This document shows positions 1 to 12,392 of a stretch of 64,000 nt of DNA, one piece after another. Below the pieces are notes generated by a model that was not told where the DNA came from, searched no databases, and worked only from the letters and a program-made list of their open reading frames with translations. Origin of the DNA: Flavobacterium sufflavum (lineage in GTDB: Bacteria > Bacteroidota > Bacteroidia > Flavobacteriales > Flavobacteriaceae). Position 1 is the first letter of the stretch, and every line of letters begins with the position of its first letter. The translations under genes and the position numbers were made by a program. Location: positions 434,001-498,000 of the forward strand of contig NZ_SACJ01000003.1 of assembly GCF_004016525.1 (NCBI RefSeq), written 5' to 3'.

Positions 1-1056
1 ATTTATAATCTTTGGGAACAAAACATCAATTTATTTAGCGGAGACAGCCGTAAAAACATTGAAGAAACAATCGCTTTTTCAGACGTACAAAGTCCTGAAC
101 TAGAAAAGATAATCGGTCAAAAACCAGCCGATAGATTACGTGAAGAATTAGAATTAATTGACGAAGTTTATCCAAAATTCAATCAACAGGATTATTTAGA
201 CGGAAAACTGCAGCCTGTGTTTTTTGGTTCTGCGTTGAACAATTTTGGTGTTAGAGAATTACTAGACTGTTTTGTTACAATTGCTCCTTCTCCTAGACCG
301 AAAGAATCAGAAACCAGATTAGTTAATCCAAAAGAAGAAAAACTATCCGGATTTGTTTTTAAAATCCATGCCAATATGGATCCGAAGCACCGTGACCGTT
401 TGGCTTTTATAAAAATTGTTTCCGGAACTTTTGAAAGAAACAAACCGTATTATCACGTTCGTCAAAAGAAAAATCTAAAATTCTCCAGCCCGAATGCCTT
501 TTTCGCAGAGAAAAAAGAAATTGTTGACATCTCTTATCCCGGAGATATTGTAGGGCTTCACGATACCGGAAATTTCAAAATTGGAGACACCTTAACCGAA
601 GGTGAAATCATGAATTTCAAAGGAATTCCAAGTTTCTCTCCAGAACATTTTAGATACATCAATAATGCCGACCCAATGAAGGCAAAACAGCTAGACAAAG
701 GGGTTGACCAATTAATGGACGAAGGTGTAGCGCAGTTGTTTACTTTAGAAATGAACAATCGAAAAGTGATTGGTACTGTAGGAGCACTTCAATATGAAGT
801 AATTCAATACCGTTTAGAGCACGAATATGGCGCTAAATGTACTTATGAAAATTTCCCGGTACACAAAGCTTGTTGGGTAAAACCAGATGATGCTAAAAAT
901 GAGGAGTTCAAAGAATTCAAACGAATCAAACAAAAATTCCTTGCTAAAGACAAATACGATCAATTGGTTTTCCTGGCTGATTCAGACTTTACAATCCAAA
1001 TGACACAAAACAAATACCCAAGTGTTAAATTGTTCTTTACTTCTGAATTAGATTAA
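1..1056 (+). CDS. prfC: Peptide chain release factor 3, C-terminal part (partial at window start)
   Basis: The frame is open from base 1, so the gene begins before the window; about 351 codons of a protein usually near 530 residues are present. RF3 is a translational GTPase that recycles RF1/RF2 from the ribosome after termination. The G domain with its P-loop lies outside. What is seen is the end of the G domain, then domains II and III, with text such as GSALNNFGV, GIPSFSPEHFRYI and VGALQYEVIQYRLEHEYG, which are typical of RF3 rather than EF-G. The internal ATG at 217 is not the start. A strong hairpin terminator follows the stop codon. Identification is confident; the N-terminus cannot be checked. 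Confidence 0.93.
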   Translation: MYNLWEQNINLFSGDSRKNIEETIAFSDVQSPELEKIIGQKPADRLREELELIDEVYPKFNQQDYLDGKLQPVFFGSALNNFGVRELLDCFVTIAPSPRPKESETRLVNPKEEKLSGFVFKIHANMDPKHRDRLAFIKIVSGTFERNKPYYHVRQKKNLKFSSPNAFFAEKKEIVDISYPGDIVGLHDTGNFKIGDTLTEGEIMNFKGIPSFSPEHFRYINNADPMKAKQLDKGVDQLMDEGVAQLFTLEMNNRKVIGTVGALQYEVIQYRLEHEYGAKCTYENFPVHKACWVKPDDAKNEEFKEFKRIKQKFLAKDKYDQLVFLADSDFTIQMTQNKYPSVKLFFTSELD

Positions 1057-1074
1057 AACGACACTTAATTCCAC

Positions 1075-1109
1075 AAAAAAACGGTCTCATTAAATGAGAC
1101 CGTTTTTTT
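1075..1109. terminator. Bidirectional rho-independent terminator
   Basis: Perfect 10-bp stem (arms at 1081-1090 and 1094-1103, loop TAA), with an A-run before and a T-run after, so it can stop transcription of prfC from the left and of the convergent minus-strand gene from the right. Confidence 0.9.
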
Positions 1110-1128
1110 ATGATTTTATATTTTAAGC

Positions 1129-1482
1129 TTAAGATAATGAGTTTTCATAGTTTACTACTTTTTTCAAAAAAGCTTTAATCAACAAACGATTAGGAGCAAT
1201 TCCAGAAGTCATAATCATTTTTTTAGTATTAGTTTCTTCAGTAGATAATGTAGAATTTGGATCTTGTTTTGTTCCCATAAACCAAAGTGCAAATTCCATG
1301 TTAGAAGCAGCTCTTGAACTTTCTAATTTTACGTTAGTTGATTCTGTTTTTCCATTAAAATCAACACTGGCAGTAGATCGAGACTGACTAAATCCTGAAA
1401 AAGAAAACATAAAAAACAATACAAATACAAATATTGATTGTATCAATTTAGAGTCAGTGTTATTTGTTTTTAAGTTGTTCAT
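1129..1482 (-). CDS. Small exported protein of unknown function
   Basis: 117 residues. Residues 13-33 form a hydrophobic signal peptide ending in FSGFSQ, a usual cleavage context in Bacteroidota. The mature part is hydrophilic with one short conserved-looking stretch (NMEFALWFMGTKQ), and no domain is recognised. It is probably periplasmic or surface exposed. It is alone between the prfC terminator and the terminator behind the DUF3467 gene, so it is likely monocistronic. No function can be assigned. That it is a real gene is supported by the signal peptide and by the terminator placed just behind its stop. Confidence 0.6.
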   Translation of the reverse strand: MNNLKTNNTDSKLIQSIFVFVLFFMFSFSGFSQSRSTASVDFNGKTESTNVKLESSRAASNMEFALWFMGTKQDPNSTLSTEETNTKKMIMTSGIAPNRLLIKAFLKKVVNYENSLS

Positions 1483-1647
1483 GGCTTCTATTCTTCAGTT
1501 CTAATTTTATTATGAACCAAAGCTATTGCAATATAAAAACAAGAAAAAAAATTTCCGATAAACTACTCTAATACTCGTTTAGCTACTAAAAAAGGGGAAT
1601 TGATTCTTAAAATTGCAAAGCAAATACCTCCTAAAAAAGTAATACCA

Positions 1648-1682
1648 TAAAAAAAGGCTTTCAGTAAATGAAAGCCTTTATG
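1648..1682 (-). terminator. Terminator behind the DUF3467 gene and the rpo superoperon
   Basis: The stem AAAGGCTTTCA / TGAAAGCCTTT is followed on the minus strand by a run of seven T. It lies immediately after the stop of the DUF3467 gene and probably marks the end of the rplKAJL-rpoBC transcript. Confidence 0.85.
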
Positions 1683-1686
1683 AGTT

Positions 1687-1989
1687 TTATGCTTGTCCGG
1701 CAGGACCAAAATTAAGCGGAATTGGTGCCTGTTCGGTATCTTTGATTTCGCCGTGAGCGACTTCAAAACGATGAATATTTTCACCTATAGCCTTCAATAA
1801 TCGCTTGGCGTGTTGCGGTGTCAAAACAATTCTTGACTTCACCTTAGCTTTAGGAACACCAGGCATGATACTTACAAAATCCAAAACAAACTCCGAAGAA
1901 GAATGATTAATTATAGCCAAATTAGAGTAAATACCTTCTGCGGTTTTCTCGTCTAATTCAATATTGATTTGTTCTTGTTGTTCTTTCAT
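1687..1989 (-). CDS. DUF3467 domain protein
   Basis: 100 residues, recognised as the DUF3467 family of Bacteroidota and some other phyla from the pattern YSNLAIINHSSSEFVLDFVSIMPG followed by SRIVLTPQHAKRLLKAIGENI. It has no signal peptide or membrane segment, so it is cytoplasmic. Function is unknown; its position 96 bp downstream of rpoC and before the operon terminator suggests co-transcription with RNA polymerase. The C-terminus IPLNFGPAGQA is rich in Gly and Pro and probably flexible. The family call is confident; any role in transcription is only suggested by the neighbourhood. Confidence 0.85.
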   Translation of the reverse strand: MKEQQEQINIELDEKTAEGIYSNLAIINHSSSEFVLDFVSIMPGVPKAKVKSRIVLTPQHAKRLLKAIGENIHRFEVAHGEIKDTEQAPIPLNFGPAGQA

Positions 1990-2085
1990 ATCAAAAGTTT
2001 TAAAACAAAACTGTTTAAAATTAAAAATAGAAAGAATACACGAGGTAATCTTTCTATTTTATTTAATTTAAAAACATATTATTTA

Positions 2086-5000
2086 TTAATAAATATATTC
2101 TTCTTTGTTTGCCATCATATCGTTGTAATCTTCTTTAGAACCTACAATAGCGTTATCGTATTCTCTCATACCTGTACCAGCAGGGATTCTGTGTCCTACA
2201 ATAACATTCTCTTTCAATCCTTCTAAAAGATCCACTTTACCAGCTACAGCAGCTTCGTTTAATACTTTTGTTGTTTCCTGGAAAGAAGCAGCAGAAATAA
2301 ATGATTTCGTTTGAAGCGAAGCTCTTGTAATACCTTGTAATATTGGAGTTGCTGTTGCAGTAACAACATCACGGGCAACTACCAGGTTTTTATCAGAACG
2401 TTTCAACAATGAATTCTCATCTCTCAATTGACGAGGAGTTACAATTTGACCTTCTTTTAAGTTAGAAGAATCTCCTGCATCCTCAACCACTTTCATACCA
2501 TACAACTTATCGTTTTCAACAATAAAGTCTTTAGTATGGATCAATTGATCTTCCAAGAATAATGTATCTCCCGGATCCTGAACCTGAACTTTACGCATCA
2601 TTTGACGAATAACTACCTCAAAGTGCTTGTCATTAATTTTTACCCCTTGTAAACGGTAAACCTCTTGAATTTCGTTAACCAAATACTGTTGAACAGCCGC
2701 TGGACCTTGAATTCTCAAGATATCATCCGGAGTAATAGCTCCATCAGACAAAGGAACACCCGCTCTTACGAAGTCATTTTCCTGAACAAGAATTTGACTA
2801 GATAATTTCACTAAGTATTTCTTAACCTCACCAAATTTAGATTCGATGATAATCTCACGGTTACCTCTCTTGATTTTTCCAAAAGAAACAACACCGTCAA
2901 TTTCAGAAACTACAGCTGGGTTAGAAGGGTTACGAGCCTCTAAAAGCTCAGTAATTCTTGGTAAACCTCCCGTGATATCTCCTGATTTAGAAGAACGACG
3001 TGGGATTTTAACCAATACTTTACCTGCTTTAATTTTCTCTCCATCTTCAACCATCAAGTGAGCTCCAACTGGTAAGTTGTAAGAACGAATCAATTCACCA
3101 TCTTTACCATAAACTAATAAAGTAGGAATTAATTTTTTATTTCTGGCTTCAGAAATTACTTTTTCCTGGAATCCGGTTTGCTCATCGATTTCAACCATGA
3201 ACGTTTGTCCTTGTTCTAAATCTTCGTAAGCAATTTTACCTGTAAACTCAGAAACAATAACCCCGTTATATGGATCCCATTTACAGATTACATCTCCTTT
3301 TGCAATTGACATACCGTCTTTTACATAAATACTAGATCCGTAAGGAATATTGTGAGTATTTAATACAATACCTGTTTTTTCGTCAACTAATTTCAATTCT
3401 GTAGAACGAGACACAACGATATCCACTTCGTTTCCTTCGTTATCCTCACCTTTTACAGTTTTCAAATCTTCAACTTCAAGTTTTCCAGGGAATTTAGCAA
3501 TGATGCTAGACTCCTCAGAGATACCTCCTGCAACCCCTCCAACGTGGAATGTACGAAGTGTTAACTGTGTACCTGGCTCTCCAATAGACTGAGCAGCAAT
3601 TACTCCTACCGCCTCACCTCTTTGAGTCATTTTTCCTGTTGCAAGGTTACGTCCGTAACATTTAGTACAAATACCTTTTAAAGCCTCACAAGTTAATGGA
3701 GAACGTACTTCTACTTTTTCTAAAGGAGAAGCTTCAATTGCCTTCACAATTGTCTCGGTAATTTGTTGCCCTGAAGCTACCAATACTTCATTAGTAAGAG
3801 GATTAATTACATCTTGTAATGCAACACGTCCTAAAATTCTTTCTCCTAATGATTCAACGATTTCTTCATTCTTTTTCAATGCTGAAACTTCAACACCTCT
3901 AAGAGTTCCACAATCTTCGATATTAACAATAACGTCTTGAGAAACGTCATGTAATCTACGAGTCAAGTATCCAGCATCGGCTGTTTTAAGAGCCGTATCC
4001 GCAAGACCTTTACGAGCACCGTGAGTAGAGATAAAGTACTCAAGAATAGAAAGACCTTCCTTAAAGTTAGAAAGAATCGGGTTTTCAATAATCTCACCAC
4101 CACCAGCAGTCGATTTTTTAGGCTTAGCCATCAAACCACGCATACCGGTTAACTGACGAATTTGCTCTTTAGATCCACGAGCTCCAGAGTCAAGCATCAT
4201 ATACACAGAGTTGAAACCTTGTTGGTCTTCTCTAATGTTTTTCATTGCTAATTCTGTCAATTGTGCATTCGCAGAAGTCCATACGTCAATAACCTGGTTG
4301 TAACGCTCGTTATTTGTAATAAGACCCATGTTATAGTTAGCAGAAATTCCTTCTACTTGCTCTCTGGCGTCAGCAATCAATTGTGTTTTTTGCTCAGGAA
4401 TTCTAATATCACCTAATGAGAATGATAATCCTCCGCGGAAAGCGAATTTATACCCCATATCTTTCATGTTATCCAAGAAGGCAGCCGTTTCAGGTACACT
4501 TGTTGAATTTAATACGTGACCGATAATATCTCTTAAGTTTTTCTTAGTCAATACATCATTGATATATCCTGCAGCTTCTGGTACTACTTCATTAAATAAT
4601 ACACGACCAGCTGTTGTTTGGATAATTTTGTATACTAATTCTCCTTCATCATTAAAATCTTTTGCTCTAATTCTCACACGAGCATTCAATTCTAATCTTC
4701 CTTCGTTTAATGCAATATTTACTTCTTCAGCAGAGTAAAAAGTAAGTCCTTCTCCTAAAATTTTCTTTTCCGGAGTAGACAAACGCTCTTTGGTCATATA
4801 ATAAAGACCCAAAACCATGTCCTGAGAAGGTACCGTAATAGGAGCACCATTAGCAGGGTTCAAGATATTGTGAGAAGCTAACATTAATAATTGAGCTTCA
4901 AGGATTGCTTCTGGTCCTAATGGCAAGTGAACTGCCATCTGGTCACCATCAAAATCCGCGTTGAAAGCCGTACATACTAATGGGTGTAATTGGATTGCTT

Positions 5001-6393
5001 TTCCTTCAATTAATTTTGGTTGGAAAGCCTGAATACCTAAACGGTGCAAAGTAGGAGCACGGTTCAGTAATACCGGGTGTCCTTTAATTACGTTCTCTAG
5101 AATATCCCAAACTACAGGTTCTTTTTTATCTATAATTTTCTTAGCAGATTTAACTGTTTTTACAATTCCTCTTTCTATCAATTTACGGATAACAAAAGGT
5201 TTGTATAATTCAGCTGCCATATCTTTTGGCAATCCACATTCGAATAATTTCAATTCAGGTCCAACAACAATTACCGAACGGGCAGAATAATCTACACGTT
5301 TTCCAAGTAAGTTTTGACGGAAACGTCCTTGCTTACCTTTTAAGGAATCAGATAATGATTTTAATGGTCTGTTTGATTCTGTTTTAACAGCAGAAGCTTT
5401 ACGAGTGTTATCAAATAATGAATCTACTGATTCTTGCAACATACGTTTTTCGTTTCTTAAGATTACTTCTGGAGCTTTAATCTCCATTAATCTTTTCAAA
5501 CGGTTGTTACGGATAATTACACGACGATATAAGTCATTCAAATCTGAAGTTGCAAAACGACCTCCATCAAGTGGCACAAGCGGACGTAATTCTGGTGGAA
5601 TAACAGGAACTACTTTCATAATCATCCACTCAGGACGGTTCTCACGGTTCAGGTTAGACTCACGGAAAGATTCAACTACTTGTAATCTTTTTAATGCTTC
5701 TGTTTTACGTTGTTTAGACGTTTCGTTATTAGCTGAGTGTCTTAATTGGTAAGACAATTGATCTAAATCAATACGAGCTAATAAATCCATAATACATTCT
5801 GCTCCCATTTTGGCAACAAATTTATTAGGATCAAAATCATCTAAATATTGGTTATCCTGTGGAAGTGTATCTAAAATATTTAAGTACTCTTCTTCAGTTA
5901 AGAAATCTAATCTTTGTAATGATTCTCCATCTGCATTTTTAGCGATACCTGCCTGGATTACTACGTATCTTTCGTAGTAAATGATCATATCTAATTTCTT
6001 AGATGGAAGACCAAGGATATAACCTATTTTATTAGGAAGAGAACGGAAATACCAAATGTGGGCAATAGGCACAACTAAGTTGATGTGACCAACTCTATCT
6101 CTACGTACTTTTTTCTCAGTAACTTCAACACCACAACGGTCGCAAATGATTCCTTTGTAACGGATTCTTTTGTATTTACCACAAGCACATTCGAAATCTT
6201 TTACAGGTCCGAAGATTCTTTCGCAGAAAAGTCCGTCACGCTCTGGTTTGTGTGTTCTATAGTTGATAGTTTCTGGCTTTAAAACTTCACCTCTTGATTC
6301 TTTCAAGATTGATTCAGGAGAAGCTAGTCCTATCGAAATTTTGTCAAACCTTTTTACCTGGTTTTTCTCTTTATTATTTCTATTATTCATCAT
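2086..6393 (-). CDS. rpoC: DNA-directed RNA polymerase subunit beta'
   Basis: 1435 residues, the usual length in Bacteroidota. It forms the clamp and most of the active site of RNA polymerase. The N-terminal zinc site (CACGKYKR...CDRCG, about residues 68-90), the catalytic [12 protein letters not shown] loop (about residue 478) that holds the Mg2+ with three Asp, and the second zinc site ([13 protein letters not shown], about residue 900) are all present. Two adjacent ATG codons (6393 and 6390) could each start the protein. It lies 237 bp downstream of rpoB in the same operon. No truncation or unusual insertion is visible. Confidence 0.98.
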   Translation of the reverse strand: MMNNRNNKEKNQVKRFDKISIGLASPESILKESRGEVLKPETINYRTHKPERDGLFCERIFGPVKDFECACGKYKRIRYKGIICDRCGVEVTEKKVRRDRVGHINLVVPIAHIWYFRSLPNKIGYILGLPSKKLDMIIYYERYVVIQAGIAKNADGESLQRLDFLTEEEYLNILDTLPQDNQYLDDFDPNKFVAKMGAECIMDLLARIDLDQLSYQLRHSANNETSKQRKTEALKRLQVVESFRESNLNRENRPEWMIMKVVPVIPPELRPLVPLDGGRFATSDLNDLYRRVIIRNNRLKRLMEIKAPEVILRNEKRMLQESVDSLFDNTRKASAVKTESNRPLKSLSDSLKGKQGRFRQNLLGKRVDYSARSVIVVGPELKLFECGLPKDMAAELYKPFVIRKLIERGIVKTVKSAKKIIDKKEPVVWDILENVIKGHPVLLNRAPTLHRLGIQAFQPKLIEGKAIQLHPLVCTAFNADFDGDQMAVHLPLGPEAILEAQLLMLASHNILNPANGAPITVPSQDMVLGLYYMTKERLSTPEKKILGEGLTFYSAEEVNIALNEGRLELNARVRIRAKDFNDEGELVYKIIQTTAGRVLFNEVVPEAAGYINDVLTKKNLRDIIGHVLNSTSVPETAAFLDNMKDMGYKFAFRGGLSFSLGDIRIPEQKTQLIADAREQVEGISANYNMGLITNNERYNQVIDVWTSANAQLTELAMKNIREDQQGFNSVYMMLDSGARGSKEQIRQLTGMRGLMAKPKKSTAGGGEIIENPILSNFKEGLSILEYFISTHGARKGLADTALKTADAGYLTRRLHDVSQDVIVNIEDCGTLRGVEVSALKKNEEIVESLGERILGRVALQDVINPLTNEVLVASGQQITETIVKAIEASPLEKVEVRSPLTCEALKGICTKCYGRNLATGKMTQRGEAVGVIAAQSIGEPGTQLTLRTFHVGGVAGGISEESSIIAKFPGKLEVEDLKTVKGEDNEGNEVDIVVSRSTELKLVDEKTGIVLNTHNIPYGSSIYVKDGMSIAKGDVICKWDPYNGVIVSEFTGKIAYEDLEQGQTFMVEIDEQTGFQEKVISEARNKKLIPTLLVYGKDGELIRSYNLPVGAHLMVEDGEKIKAGKVLVKIPRRSSKSGDITGGLPRITELLEARNPSNPAVVSEIDGVVSFGKIKRGNREIIIESKFGEVKKYLVKLSSQILVQENDFVRAGVPLSDGAITPDDILRIQGPAAVQQYLVNEIQEVYRLQGVKINDKHFEVVIRQMMRKVQVQDPGDTLFLEDQLIHTKDFIVENDKLYGMKVVEDAGDSSNLKEGQIVTPRQLRDENSLLKRSDKNLVVARDVVTATATPILQGITRASLQTKSFISAASFQETTKVLNEAAVAGKVDLLEGLKENVIVGHRIPAGTGMREYDNAIVGSKEDYNDMMANKEEYIY

Positions 6394-6586
6394 AGTTTTT
6401 ACTATTGATTTATTTGCAATTAAAAATTGATTTTTGTTAAAGTCGAATTAACAACTCCAACACTACCTCGAATTACTTCTCTAAACTTCAAACGACTATT
6501 TTGAAGTGCTAGTTATAAAACCTCTTTGGTTTGTATAAAAAATCGGAACGGTTTACGGGTATAAATCCTAAAAACTTTAAAATGAG

Positions 6587-6618
6587 TAATCAGCCCCATG
6601 AAAATGAGACTGATTAAC
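6587..6618 (-). other. Weak hairpin in the rpoB-rpoC spacer
   Basis: TAATCAG and CTGATTA flank a 16-base loop directly behind the rpoB stop. There is no U-run on the transcribed strand, so a processing or stability element is more likely than a terminator. The rest of the 237-bp spacer shows nothing recognisable. Confidence 0.35.
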
Positions 6619-6630
6619 TCTAAATGTATA

Positions 6631-9600
6631 TTACTCTTCTAATCTAATATCTAATCCAAGACCTTTCAATTCGTGCATTAATACATTGAATGATTCAGGT
6701 AATCCTGGTTCTGGCATAGTTTCACCTTTTACGATAGCTTCGTAAGTTTTAGCTCTACCAATTACGTCATCAGATTTAACAGTCAAGATTTCACGAAGTG
6801 TACTAGAAGCACCATAAGCCTCAAGTGCCCAAACCTCCATCTCTCCAAAACGCTGACCTCCAAATTGAGCTTTACCTCCAAGTGGTTGTTGAGTAATCAA
6901 CGAGTATGGACCAATAGAACGTGCGTGCATCTTATCGTCAACCATGTGTCCTAATTTCAACATGTAAATTACACCCACAGTTGCTGCCTGATGGAAACGC
7001 TCTCCTGTACCACCATCATAAAGATGAGTATGTCCAAAACGTGGAATTCCAGCTTCGTCAGTCAATTCATTGATTTGGTCAAGAGAAGCACCGTCAAAAA
7101 TTGGAGTAGCATATTTTCTACCTAATTTTTGTCCAGCCCATCCAAGAACAGTTTCATAAATTTGACCAATGTTCATACGAGAAGGTACCCCAAGTGGGTT
7201 CAACACGATATCAACCGGTGTTCCGTCTTCAAGGAAAGGCATATCTTCATGACGAACAATACGAGCAACAATACCTTTGTTACCGTGACGTCCCGCCATC
7301 TTATCCCCTACTTTTAACTTACGTTTCTTAGCGATATAAACCTTAGCTAATTTCAAAATTCCTGATGGCAATTCATCTCCAACAGTGATAGTGAATTTCT
7401 CTCTTCTTAAAGCTCCTTGTAAATCGTTCAACTTAATTTTATAGTTATGAATCAAATCATTAACTAACTTATTAGTTGCATCATCAGCTACCCATTGACC
7501 TTTGCTTAAGTGAGCAAAATCTTCAACTGCGTAAAGCATTTTTTGGGTATATTTTTTACCTTTTGGCAAAACTTCTTCACCCAAATCGTTCATTACACCT
7601 TGTGATGTTTTTCCGTTTACGATTAAGAAAAGTTTTTCAATTAATCTATCTTTTAGTTCAGTAAATTTAACTTCAAACTCCATTTCAAGTGCTCCTAAAG
7701 CATCTTTGTCCTGAGTACGTTTACGTTTATCTTTTACTGCTCTTGCAAATAATTTTTTGTCTAAAACAACACCGTGTAAAGATGGAGAAGCTTTTAATGA
7801 AGCATCTTTTACATCACCAGCTTTATCCCCGAAGATTGCACGAAGCAATTTCTCTTCCGGAGTTGGATCAGATTCTCCTTTTGGTGTAATTTTTCCGATA
7901 AGAATATCACCAGGTTTAACCTCGGCACCAATTCTAATCATACCGTTTTCATCTAAGTCTTTAGTAGCCTCTTCAGAAACGTTAGGAATATCATTCGTTA
8001 ACTCTTCGTTACCTAATTTAGTATCTCTTACCTCTAATGAGTAATCGTCTACGTGGATTGAAGTAAAGATATCATCACGAACAACTTTCTCAGAAATTAC
8101 AATTGCATCCTCGAAGTTGTACCCTTTCCATGGCATGAACGCTACTTTTAAGTTTCTACCTAAAGCAAGTTCTCCATTTTCAGTAGCATAACCTTCTGAC
8201 AATACTTGTCCAGGAACAACTCTATCACCTTTTCTTACGATAGGTTTCAAGTTAATACTTGTTCCTTGGTTCGTTTTTCTGAATTTAATTAAGTTATATG
8301 TCTTTTCATCAGCATCAAAACTTACCATTCTTTCTTCCTCAGAACGATCGTATTTGATAGTAATGATATTAGCATCTACATATTCTACAGTACCATGCCC
8401 TTCAGCATTAATCAATACTCTAGAGTCAGAAGCTACTTGACGCTCTAAACCAGTACCTACAATTGGAGCTTCAGGACGTATCAATGGAACGGCCTGACGC
8501 ATCATGTTAGATCCCATCAACGCACGGTTCGCATCATCATGCTCCAAGAAAGGAATCAAAGATGCAGAAATCGAAGCGATTTGGTTAGGAGCAACGTCAG
8601 TATAATGTACTTTAGAAGGATCGATAACCGGGAAATCTCCTTCTTCACGCGCAATTACGTTTTCAGCAGTAATTTTTCCAGAATCTTCCATTTCAATGTT
8701 GGCTTGCGCAATCAACATTCCTTCTTCTTCTTCAGCACTTAAGTAAGTTGGCTCAGAAACTAAATCAACCACACCATCAGTAACTTTACGGTAAGGAGTC
8801 TCAATGAATCCCATTCCGTTTACTTTAGCATAAACTCCAAGAGAAGAAATCAAACCAATGTTTGGTCCCTCTGGTGTTTCAATAGGACATAAACGTCCAT
8901 AGTGCGTATAGTGAACGTCACGAACCTCAAATCCGGCTCTCTCTCTCGAAAGTCCACCTGGTCCAAGTGCAGATAATCTTCTTTTGTGTGTAATCTCAGC
9001 TAATGGATTCGTTTGATCCATAAATTGAGATAACTGGTTAGTTCCAAAGAAAGAGTTGATAACTGACGATAATGTTTTAGCATTAATCAAATCAATTGGT
9101 GTAAACACCTCGTTATCTCTAACGTTCATTCTCTCACGAATAGTTCTAGCCATACGTGCTAAACCAACACCGAATTGTTGAGACAATTGTTCTCCAACTG
9201 TTCTAACACGACGGTTTGATAAGTGGTCAATATCATCGATATCTGCCTTAGCGTTTATCAACTCAATTAAATACTTCACGATAGTAATGATATCTTCTTT
9301 GGTCAAAACTTGTTTGTCCATAGGAATATCAAGACTTAATTTCTTGTTCATTCTGTAACGACCTACTTCACCTAAGTTGTAACGTTGGTCAGAGAAGAAC
9401 AATTTATCTATAATACCACGAGCAGTTTCTTCATCAGGCGGTTCTGCGTTACGCAATTGTCTGTAGATATGCTCAACAGCTTCTTTTTCAGAGTTTGTTG
9501 GATCTTTTTGTAACGTATTGTGAATGATAGCGTAATCAGCCTGATTAGCGTCTTCTTTATGCAACAAAATAGATTTAACGTTAGAATCGATGATTTCTTC

Positions 9601-10443
9601 AACATTATCTTTATCGATAATTGTATCACGATCAAGGATAATCTCGTTACGTTCGATAGAAACTACCTCACCAGTATCCTCATCTACGAAATCTTCATGC
9701 CATGTATTCAATACACGGGCAGCTAATTTTCTACCGATATATTTCTTAAGTCCTGTTTTAGATACTTTAATTTCTTCAGCAAGGTCGAAAATTTCAAGGA
9801 TATCCTTATCTCTTTCGAAACCGATAGCACGGAATAAAGTAGTTACAGGTAATTTTTTCTTTCTATCGATATAAGCGTACATTACGCTATTGATATCAGT
9901 AGAAAATTCTATCCAAGATCCTTTAAAAGGAATTACTCTGGCAGAATATAATTTTGTTCCATTTGCGTGGAATGATTGTCCGAAGAAAACACCTGGAGAT
10001 CTGTGAAGCTGGGAAACAACTACACGTTCAGCACCGTTAATAACAAAAGTTCCACTTGGAGTCATGTAAGGTATTGTACCAAGATAAACATCCTGAACAA
10101 TAGTCTCAAAATCTTCGTGTTCTGGGTCAGTACAATATAGTTTTAACCTTGCTTTTAAAGGTACACTATGTGTTAGACCTCTTTCTATACATTCTTGAAT
10201 TGTATAACGTGGTGGGTCAACAAAATAATCCAGGAATTCCAATACAAAGTTATTTCTTGTATCTGTAATTGGAAAGTTTTCCATGAAGGTGTTGTATAGG
10301 CCTTCGTTGCCTCTTTCGTCTGATTTAGTTTCTAATTGAAAAAAATCTTGAAAAGATTTAACCTGAACATCCAGAAAATCCGGATACTGAGGTATATTTT
10401 TTGTAGAGGCAAAATTCAATCTTTCAGTCTGATTTGTTATCAT
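6631..10443 (-). CDS. rpoB: DNA-directed RNA polymerase subunit beta
   Basis: 1270 residues from the ATG at 10443; the codon before it is TTG and is not needed. This catalytic subunit pairs with RpoC and carries the rifampicin pocket. That region (about residues 461-500) reads [18 protein letters not shown] and [10 protein letters not shown], with Asp, His and Ser at the positions where substitutions usually give resistance, so the allele looks rifampicin-sensitive. The C-terminal [15 protein letters not shown] motif is intact. It follows rplL after a 267-bp spacer with an attenuator-like hairpin, an arrangement familiar from rplJL-rpoBC operons. Confidence 0.98.
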   Translation of the reverse strand: MITNQTERLNFASTKNIPQYPDFLDVQVKSFQDFFQLETKSDERGNEGLYNTFMENFPITDTRNNFVLEFLDYFVDPPRYTIQECIERGLTHSVPLKARLKLYCTDPEHEDFETIVQDVYLGTIPYMTPSGTFVINGAERVVVSQLHRSPGVFFGQSFHANGTKLYSARVIPFKGSWIEFSTDINSVMYAYIDRKKKLPVTTLFRAIGFERDKDILEIFDLAEEIKVSKTGLKKYIGRKLAARVLNTWHEDFVDEDTGEVVSIERNEIILDRDTIIDKDNVEEIIDSNVKSILLHKEDANQADYAIIHNTLQKDPTNSEKEAVEHIYRQLRNAEPPDEETARGIIDKLFFSDQRYNLGEVGRYRMNKKLSLDIPMDKQVLTKEDIITIVKYLIELINAKADIDDIDHLSNRRVRTVGEQLSQQFGVGLARMARTIRERMNVRDNEVFTPIDLINAKTLSSVINSFFGTNQLSQFMDQTNPLAEITHKRRLSALGPGGLSRERAGFEVRDVHYTHYGRLCPIETPEGPNIGLISSLGVYAKVNGMGFIETPYRKVTDGVVDLVSEPTYLSAEEEEGMLIAQANIEMEDSGKITAENVIAREEGDFPVIDPSKVHYTDVAPNQIASISASLIPFLEHDDANRALMGSNMMRQAVPLIRPEAPIVGTGLERQVASDSRVLINAEGHGTVEYVDANIITIKYDRSEEERMVSFDADEKTYNLIKFRKTNQGTSINLKPIVRKGDRVVPGQVLSEGYATENGELALGRNLKVAFMPWKGYNFEDAIVISEKVVRDDIFTSIHVDDYSLEVRDTKLGNEELTNDIPNVSEEATKDLDENGMIRIGAEVKPGDILIGKITPKGESDPTPEEKLLRAIFGDKAGDVKDASLKASPSLHGVVLDKKLFARAVKDKRKRTQDKDALGALEMEFEVKFTELKDRLIEKLFLIVNGKTSQGVMNDLGEEVLPKGKKYTQKMLYAVEDFAHLSKGQWVADDATNKLVNDLIHNYKIKLNDLQGALRREKFTITVGDELPSGILKLAKVYIAKKRKLKVGDKMAGRHGNKGIVARIVRHEDMPFLEDGTPVDIVLNPLGVPSRMNIGQIYETVLGWAGQKLGRKYATPIFDGASLDQINELTDEAGIPRFGHTHLYDGGTGERFHQAATVGVIYMLKLGHMVDDKMHARSIGPYSLITQQPLGGKAQFGGQRFGEMEVWALEAYGASSTLREILTVKSDDVIGRAKTYEAIVKGETMPEPGLPESFNVLMHELKGLGLDIRLEE

Positions 10444-10647
10444 CAATGGACAAAATTTTGATTAAAAAAAAGTAGTTATTTTTTGTGCAAAAACACATTG
10501 TTTAATTTATACTTTCTTTTTATAATCAATACATCTTTAAAAATAAACCGATAAACCCGGTTCAATTTTCTTTCTTCGTACTGATCAAAAACTTTTTCGT
10601 ATTTTAAACTATTTGATAATAAAATTTGAACTATTTTATTATACGAA

Positions 10648-10692
10648 AAATGGTTTAGGCTTTGAGTGATTAACTCAAGACCTAAACCTAGT
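10648..10692 (-). terminator. Attenuator-like hairpin between rplL and rpoB
   Basis: 16-bp arms at 10652-10667 and 10673-10688 pair with two adjacent mismatches around a five-base loop, followed on the minus strand by ATTTTT. It sits right behind rplL. In E. coli a partial terminator at this place lowers rpoBC relative to the ribosomal protein genes, and the same role is inferred here. Confidence 0.7.
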
Positions 10693-10710
10693 TTTTAAAA
10701 CTGTTTAAAC

Positions 10711-11082
10711 TTATTTAAGCTCAACTACAGCTCCAGCTTCTTCTAAAGATTTTTTAAGACCTTCAGCCTCTTCTTTAGAAACACCTTCTTTAACGTTTGA
10801 TGGAGCACCGTCAACTACGTCTTTAGCTTCTTTCAAACCTAAACCAGTTAATTCTTTAACTAATTTTACAACTGCTAATTTAGAAGCACCAGCCTCTTTC
10901 AATACAACTGTAAATTCAGTTTGCTCTTCAACAGCAGCACCACCGTCTCCTCCTGCGGCAACTACTACAGCTGCAGCAGCTGGTTCGATACCGTACTCAT
11001 CTTTTAATATTGTTGCTAATTCGTTAACTTCTTTAACTGTCAAGTTAACTAATTGTTCTGCGAATTGTTTCAAATCTGCCAT
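10711..11082 (-). CDS. rplL: 50S ribosomal protein L7/L12
   Basis: 123 residues: an N-terminal dimerisation domain, an Ala/Gly-rich hinge (about residues 35-52, [14 protein letters not shown]) and the C-terminal factor-binding domain with [27 protein letters not shown]. It forms the ribosomal stalk that recruits elongation factors and activates their GTPase. It lies directly downstream of rplJ, whose product anchors it, in the classical rplJL order. Family length and motifs are normal. Confidence 0.97.
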   Translation of the reverse strand: MADLKQFAEQLVNLTVKEVNELATILKDEYGIEPAAAAVVVAAGGDGGAAVEEQTEFTVVLKEAGASKLAVVKLVKELTGLGLKEAKDVVDGAPSNVKEGVSKEEAEGLKKSLEEAGAVVELK

Positions 11083-11169
11083 TTTTTCTATCTTTTAAAA
11101 TGATTTGTGAAATTATAATTTATTTATTGTGCGCACACTTAAATAAAACAGAGCGTTAGCTCCATTTTA

Positions 11170-11667
11170 TTATGCTTCTGTTTCTTCTCCAGAAAACTGG
11201 TTTTGAAGTGCAGAAATAATTCTTTGAGCTGGAGATTGTAATAATCCAATAAGTTCTCCAATAAGCTCTTCTTTAGATTTAATAGTAGCTAATGCATCTA
11301 ATTGATCATCACCAATATAAATTTCAGAGTTGATGTAAGCTCCTTTCAAAAGAGGCTTAGCAGCTTTTTTTCTGAAATCTTTAATTACTTTTCCAGGTGC
11401 ATTTGCAACATCTGAAATGAAGATAGCACTGTTACCAGTCAATACCGAAGGTAAATCACCATAATCATTATCAGAAGCTTCCATAGCTTTTGCAAGCAAT
11501 GTATTTTTAACAACTTCTAATTTAATCCCTGCTTTAAAACAAGCTCTTCTTAAGTTTGAAGTCGCTTCTGCATCAAGTCCAGAAATATCAGATACATAAA
11601 TAATATTTGTACCAGCTAACTGTGCAGTTAAATCTTCAATCGCGATTGATTTTTCTTCTCTAGTCAT
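11170..11667 (-). CDS. rplJ: 50S ribosomal protein L10
   Basis: 165 residues. L10 binds 23S rRNA and carries the L7/L12 dimers on its C-terminal helix, here IGELIGLLQSPAQRIISALQNQ. The N-terminal start MTREEKSIAIEDLT is typical of the family. The spacer to rplA upstream is 22 bp. In other bacteria L10 with L12 represses its own leader; I see no clear leader structure in that short spacer, so such control, if present, must act elsewhere. Confidence 0.96.
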   Translation of the reverse strand: MTREEKSIAIEDLTAQLAGTNIIYVSDISGLDAEATSNLRRACFKAGIKLEVVKNTLLAKAMEASDNDYGDLPSVLTGNSAIFISDVANAPGKVIKDFRKKAAKPLLKGAYINSEIYIGDDQLDALATIKSKEELIGELIGLLQSPAQRIISALQNQFSGEETEA

Positions 11668-11689
11668 ACTAAAAATTTTTAACTACCAA

Positions 11690-12379
11690 TTATACTGCTT
11701 TTGGGTCTAATGCAATCGCAGGACTCATTGTGCTTGTAAGGTGAATACCTTTAATATAGGTACCTTTAGCAGCAGTTGGCTTAAGTTTGATTAATGTTTG
11801 AATAATTTCGTGTGCATTGTCATAAATTTGCTCAGCTCCAAAAGAAACTTTACCAATTCCTGCATGTACGATACCAGTTTTGTCAACTTTAAAGTCAATT
11901 TTACCAGCTTTTACCTCTGCAACAGCTTTAGCAACATCCATAGTTACTGTTCCTGTTTTAGGGTTAGGCATTAAACCTCTAGGTCCTAAAATACGACCTA
12001 ATGGACCTAATTTACCCATAACAGCAGGTACAGTGATGATTACATCAACATCTGTCCAACCGTCTTTAATTTTTTGTAAATAGTCATCAAGACCTACATA
12101 ATCAGCTCCAGCTTCTTTAGCTTCAGCTTCCTTATCTGGAGTAACTAATGCTAATACTTTTACATCTTTACCAGTTCCATGAGGTAATGTAACCACACCT
12201 CTCACCATTTGATTCGCTTTTCTTGGATCAACACCCAAACGTACTGCGATATCAACAGACTCATCAAATTTTGCAGAAGCAACAACTTTAATTAATGCAG
12301 CTGCATCTTTTAAAGAGTATAATTTGTTCTTTTCAATTTTTGAAGCAGCCTCTTTTTGCTTTTTTGTCAATTTTGCCAT
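11690..12379 (-). CDS. rplA: 50S ribosomal protein L1
   Basis: 229 residues, normal length. L1 builds the mobile stalk near the E site and often represses its own operon by binding mRNA. The conserved stretch [19 protein letters not shown] and the region [24 protein letters not shown] identify it. The gene starts 13 bp after rplK ends, so the two are translated as a pair as in other bacteria. Confidence 0.97.
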   Translation of the reverse strand: MAKLTKKQKEAASKIEKNKLYSLKDAAALIKVVASAKFDESVDIAVRLGVDPRKANQMVRGVVTLPHGTGKDVKVLALVTPDKEAEAKEAGADYVGLDDYLQKIKDGWTDVDVIITVPAVMGKLGPLGRILGPRGLMPNPKTGTVTMDVAKAVAEVKAGKIDFKVDKTGIVHAGIGKVSFGAEQIYDNAHEIIQTLIKLKPTAAKGTYIKGIHLTSTMSPAIALDPKAV

Positions 12380-12392
12380 GTCTTTCTCTTAA

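Noticed and set aside
5405..5752. Open frames on the plus strand inside rpoC and rpoB
   Set aside because: They are antisense to strongly conserved coding sequence, with no start context or recognisable protein.
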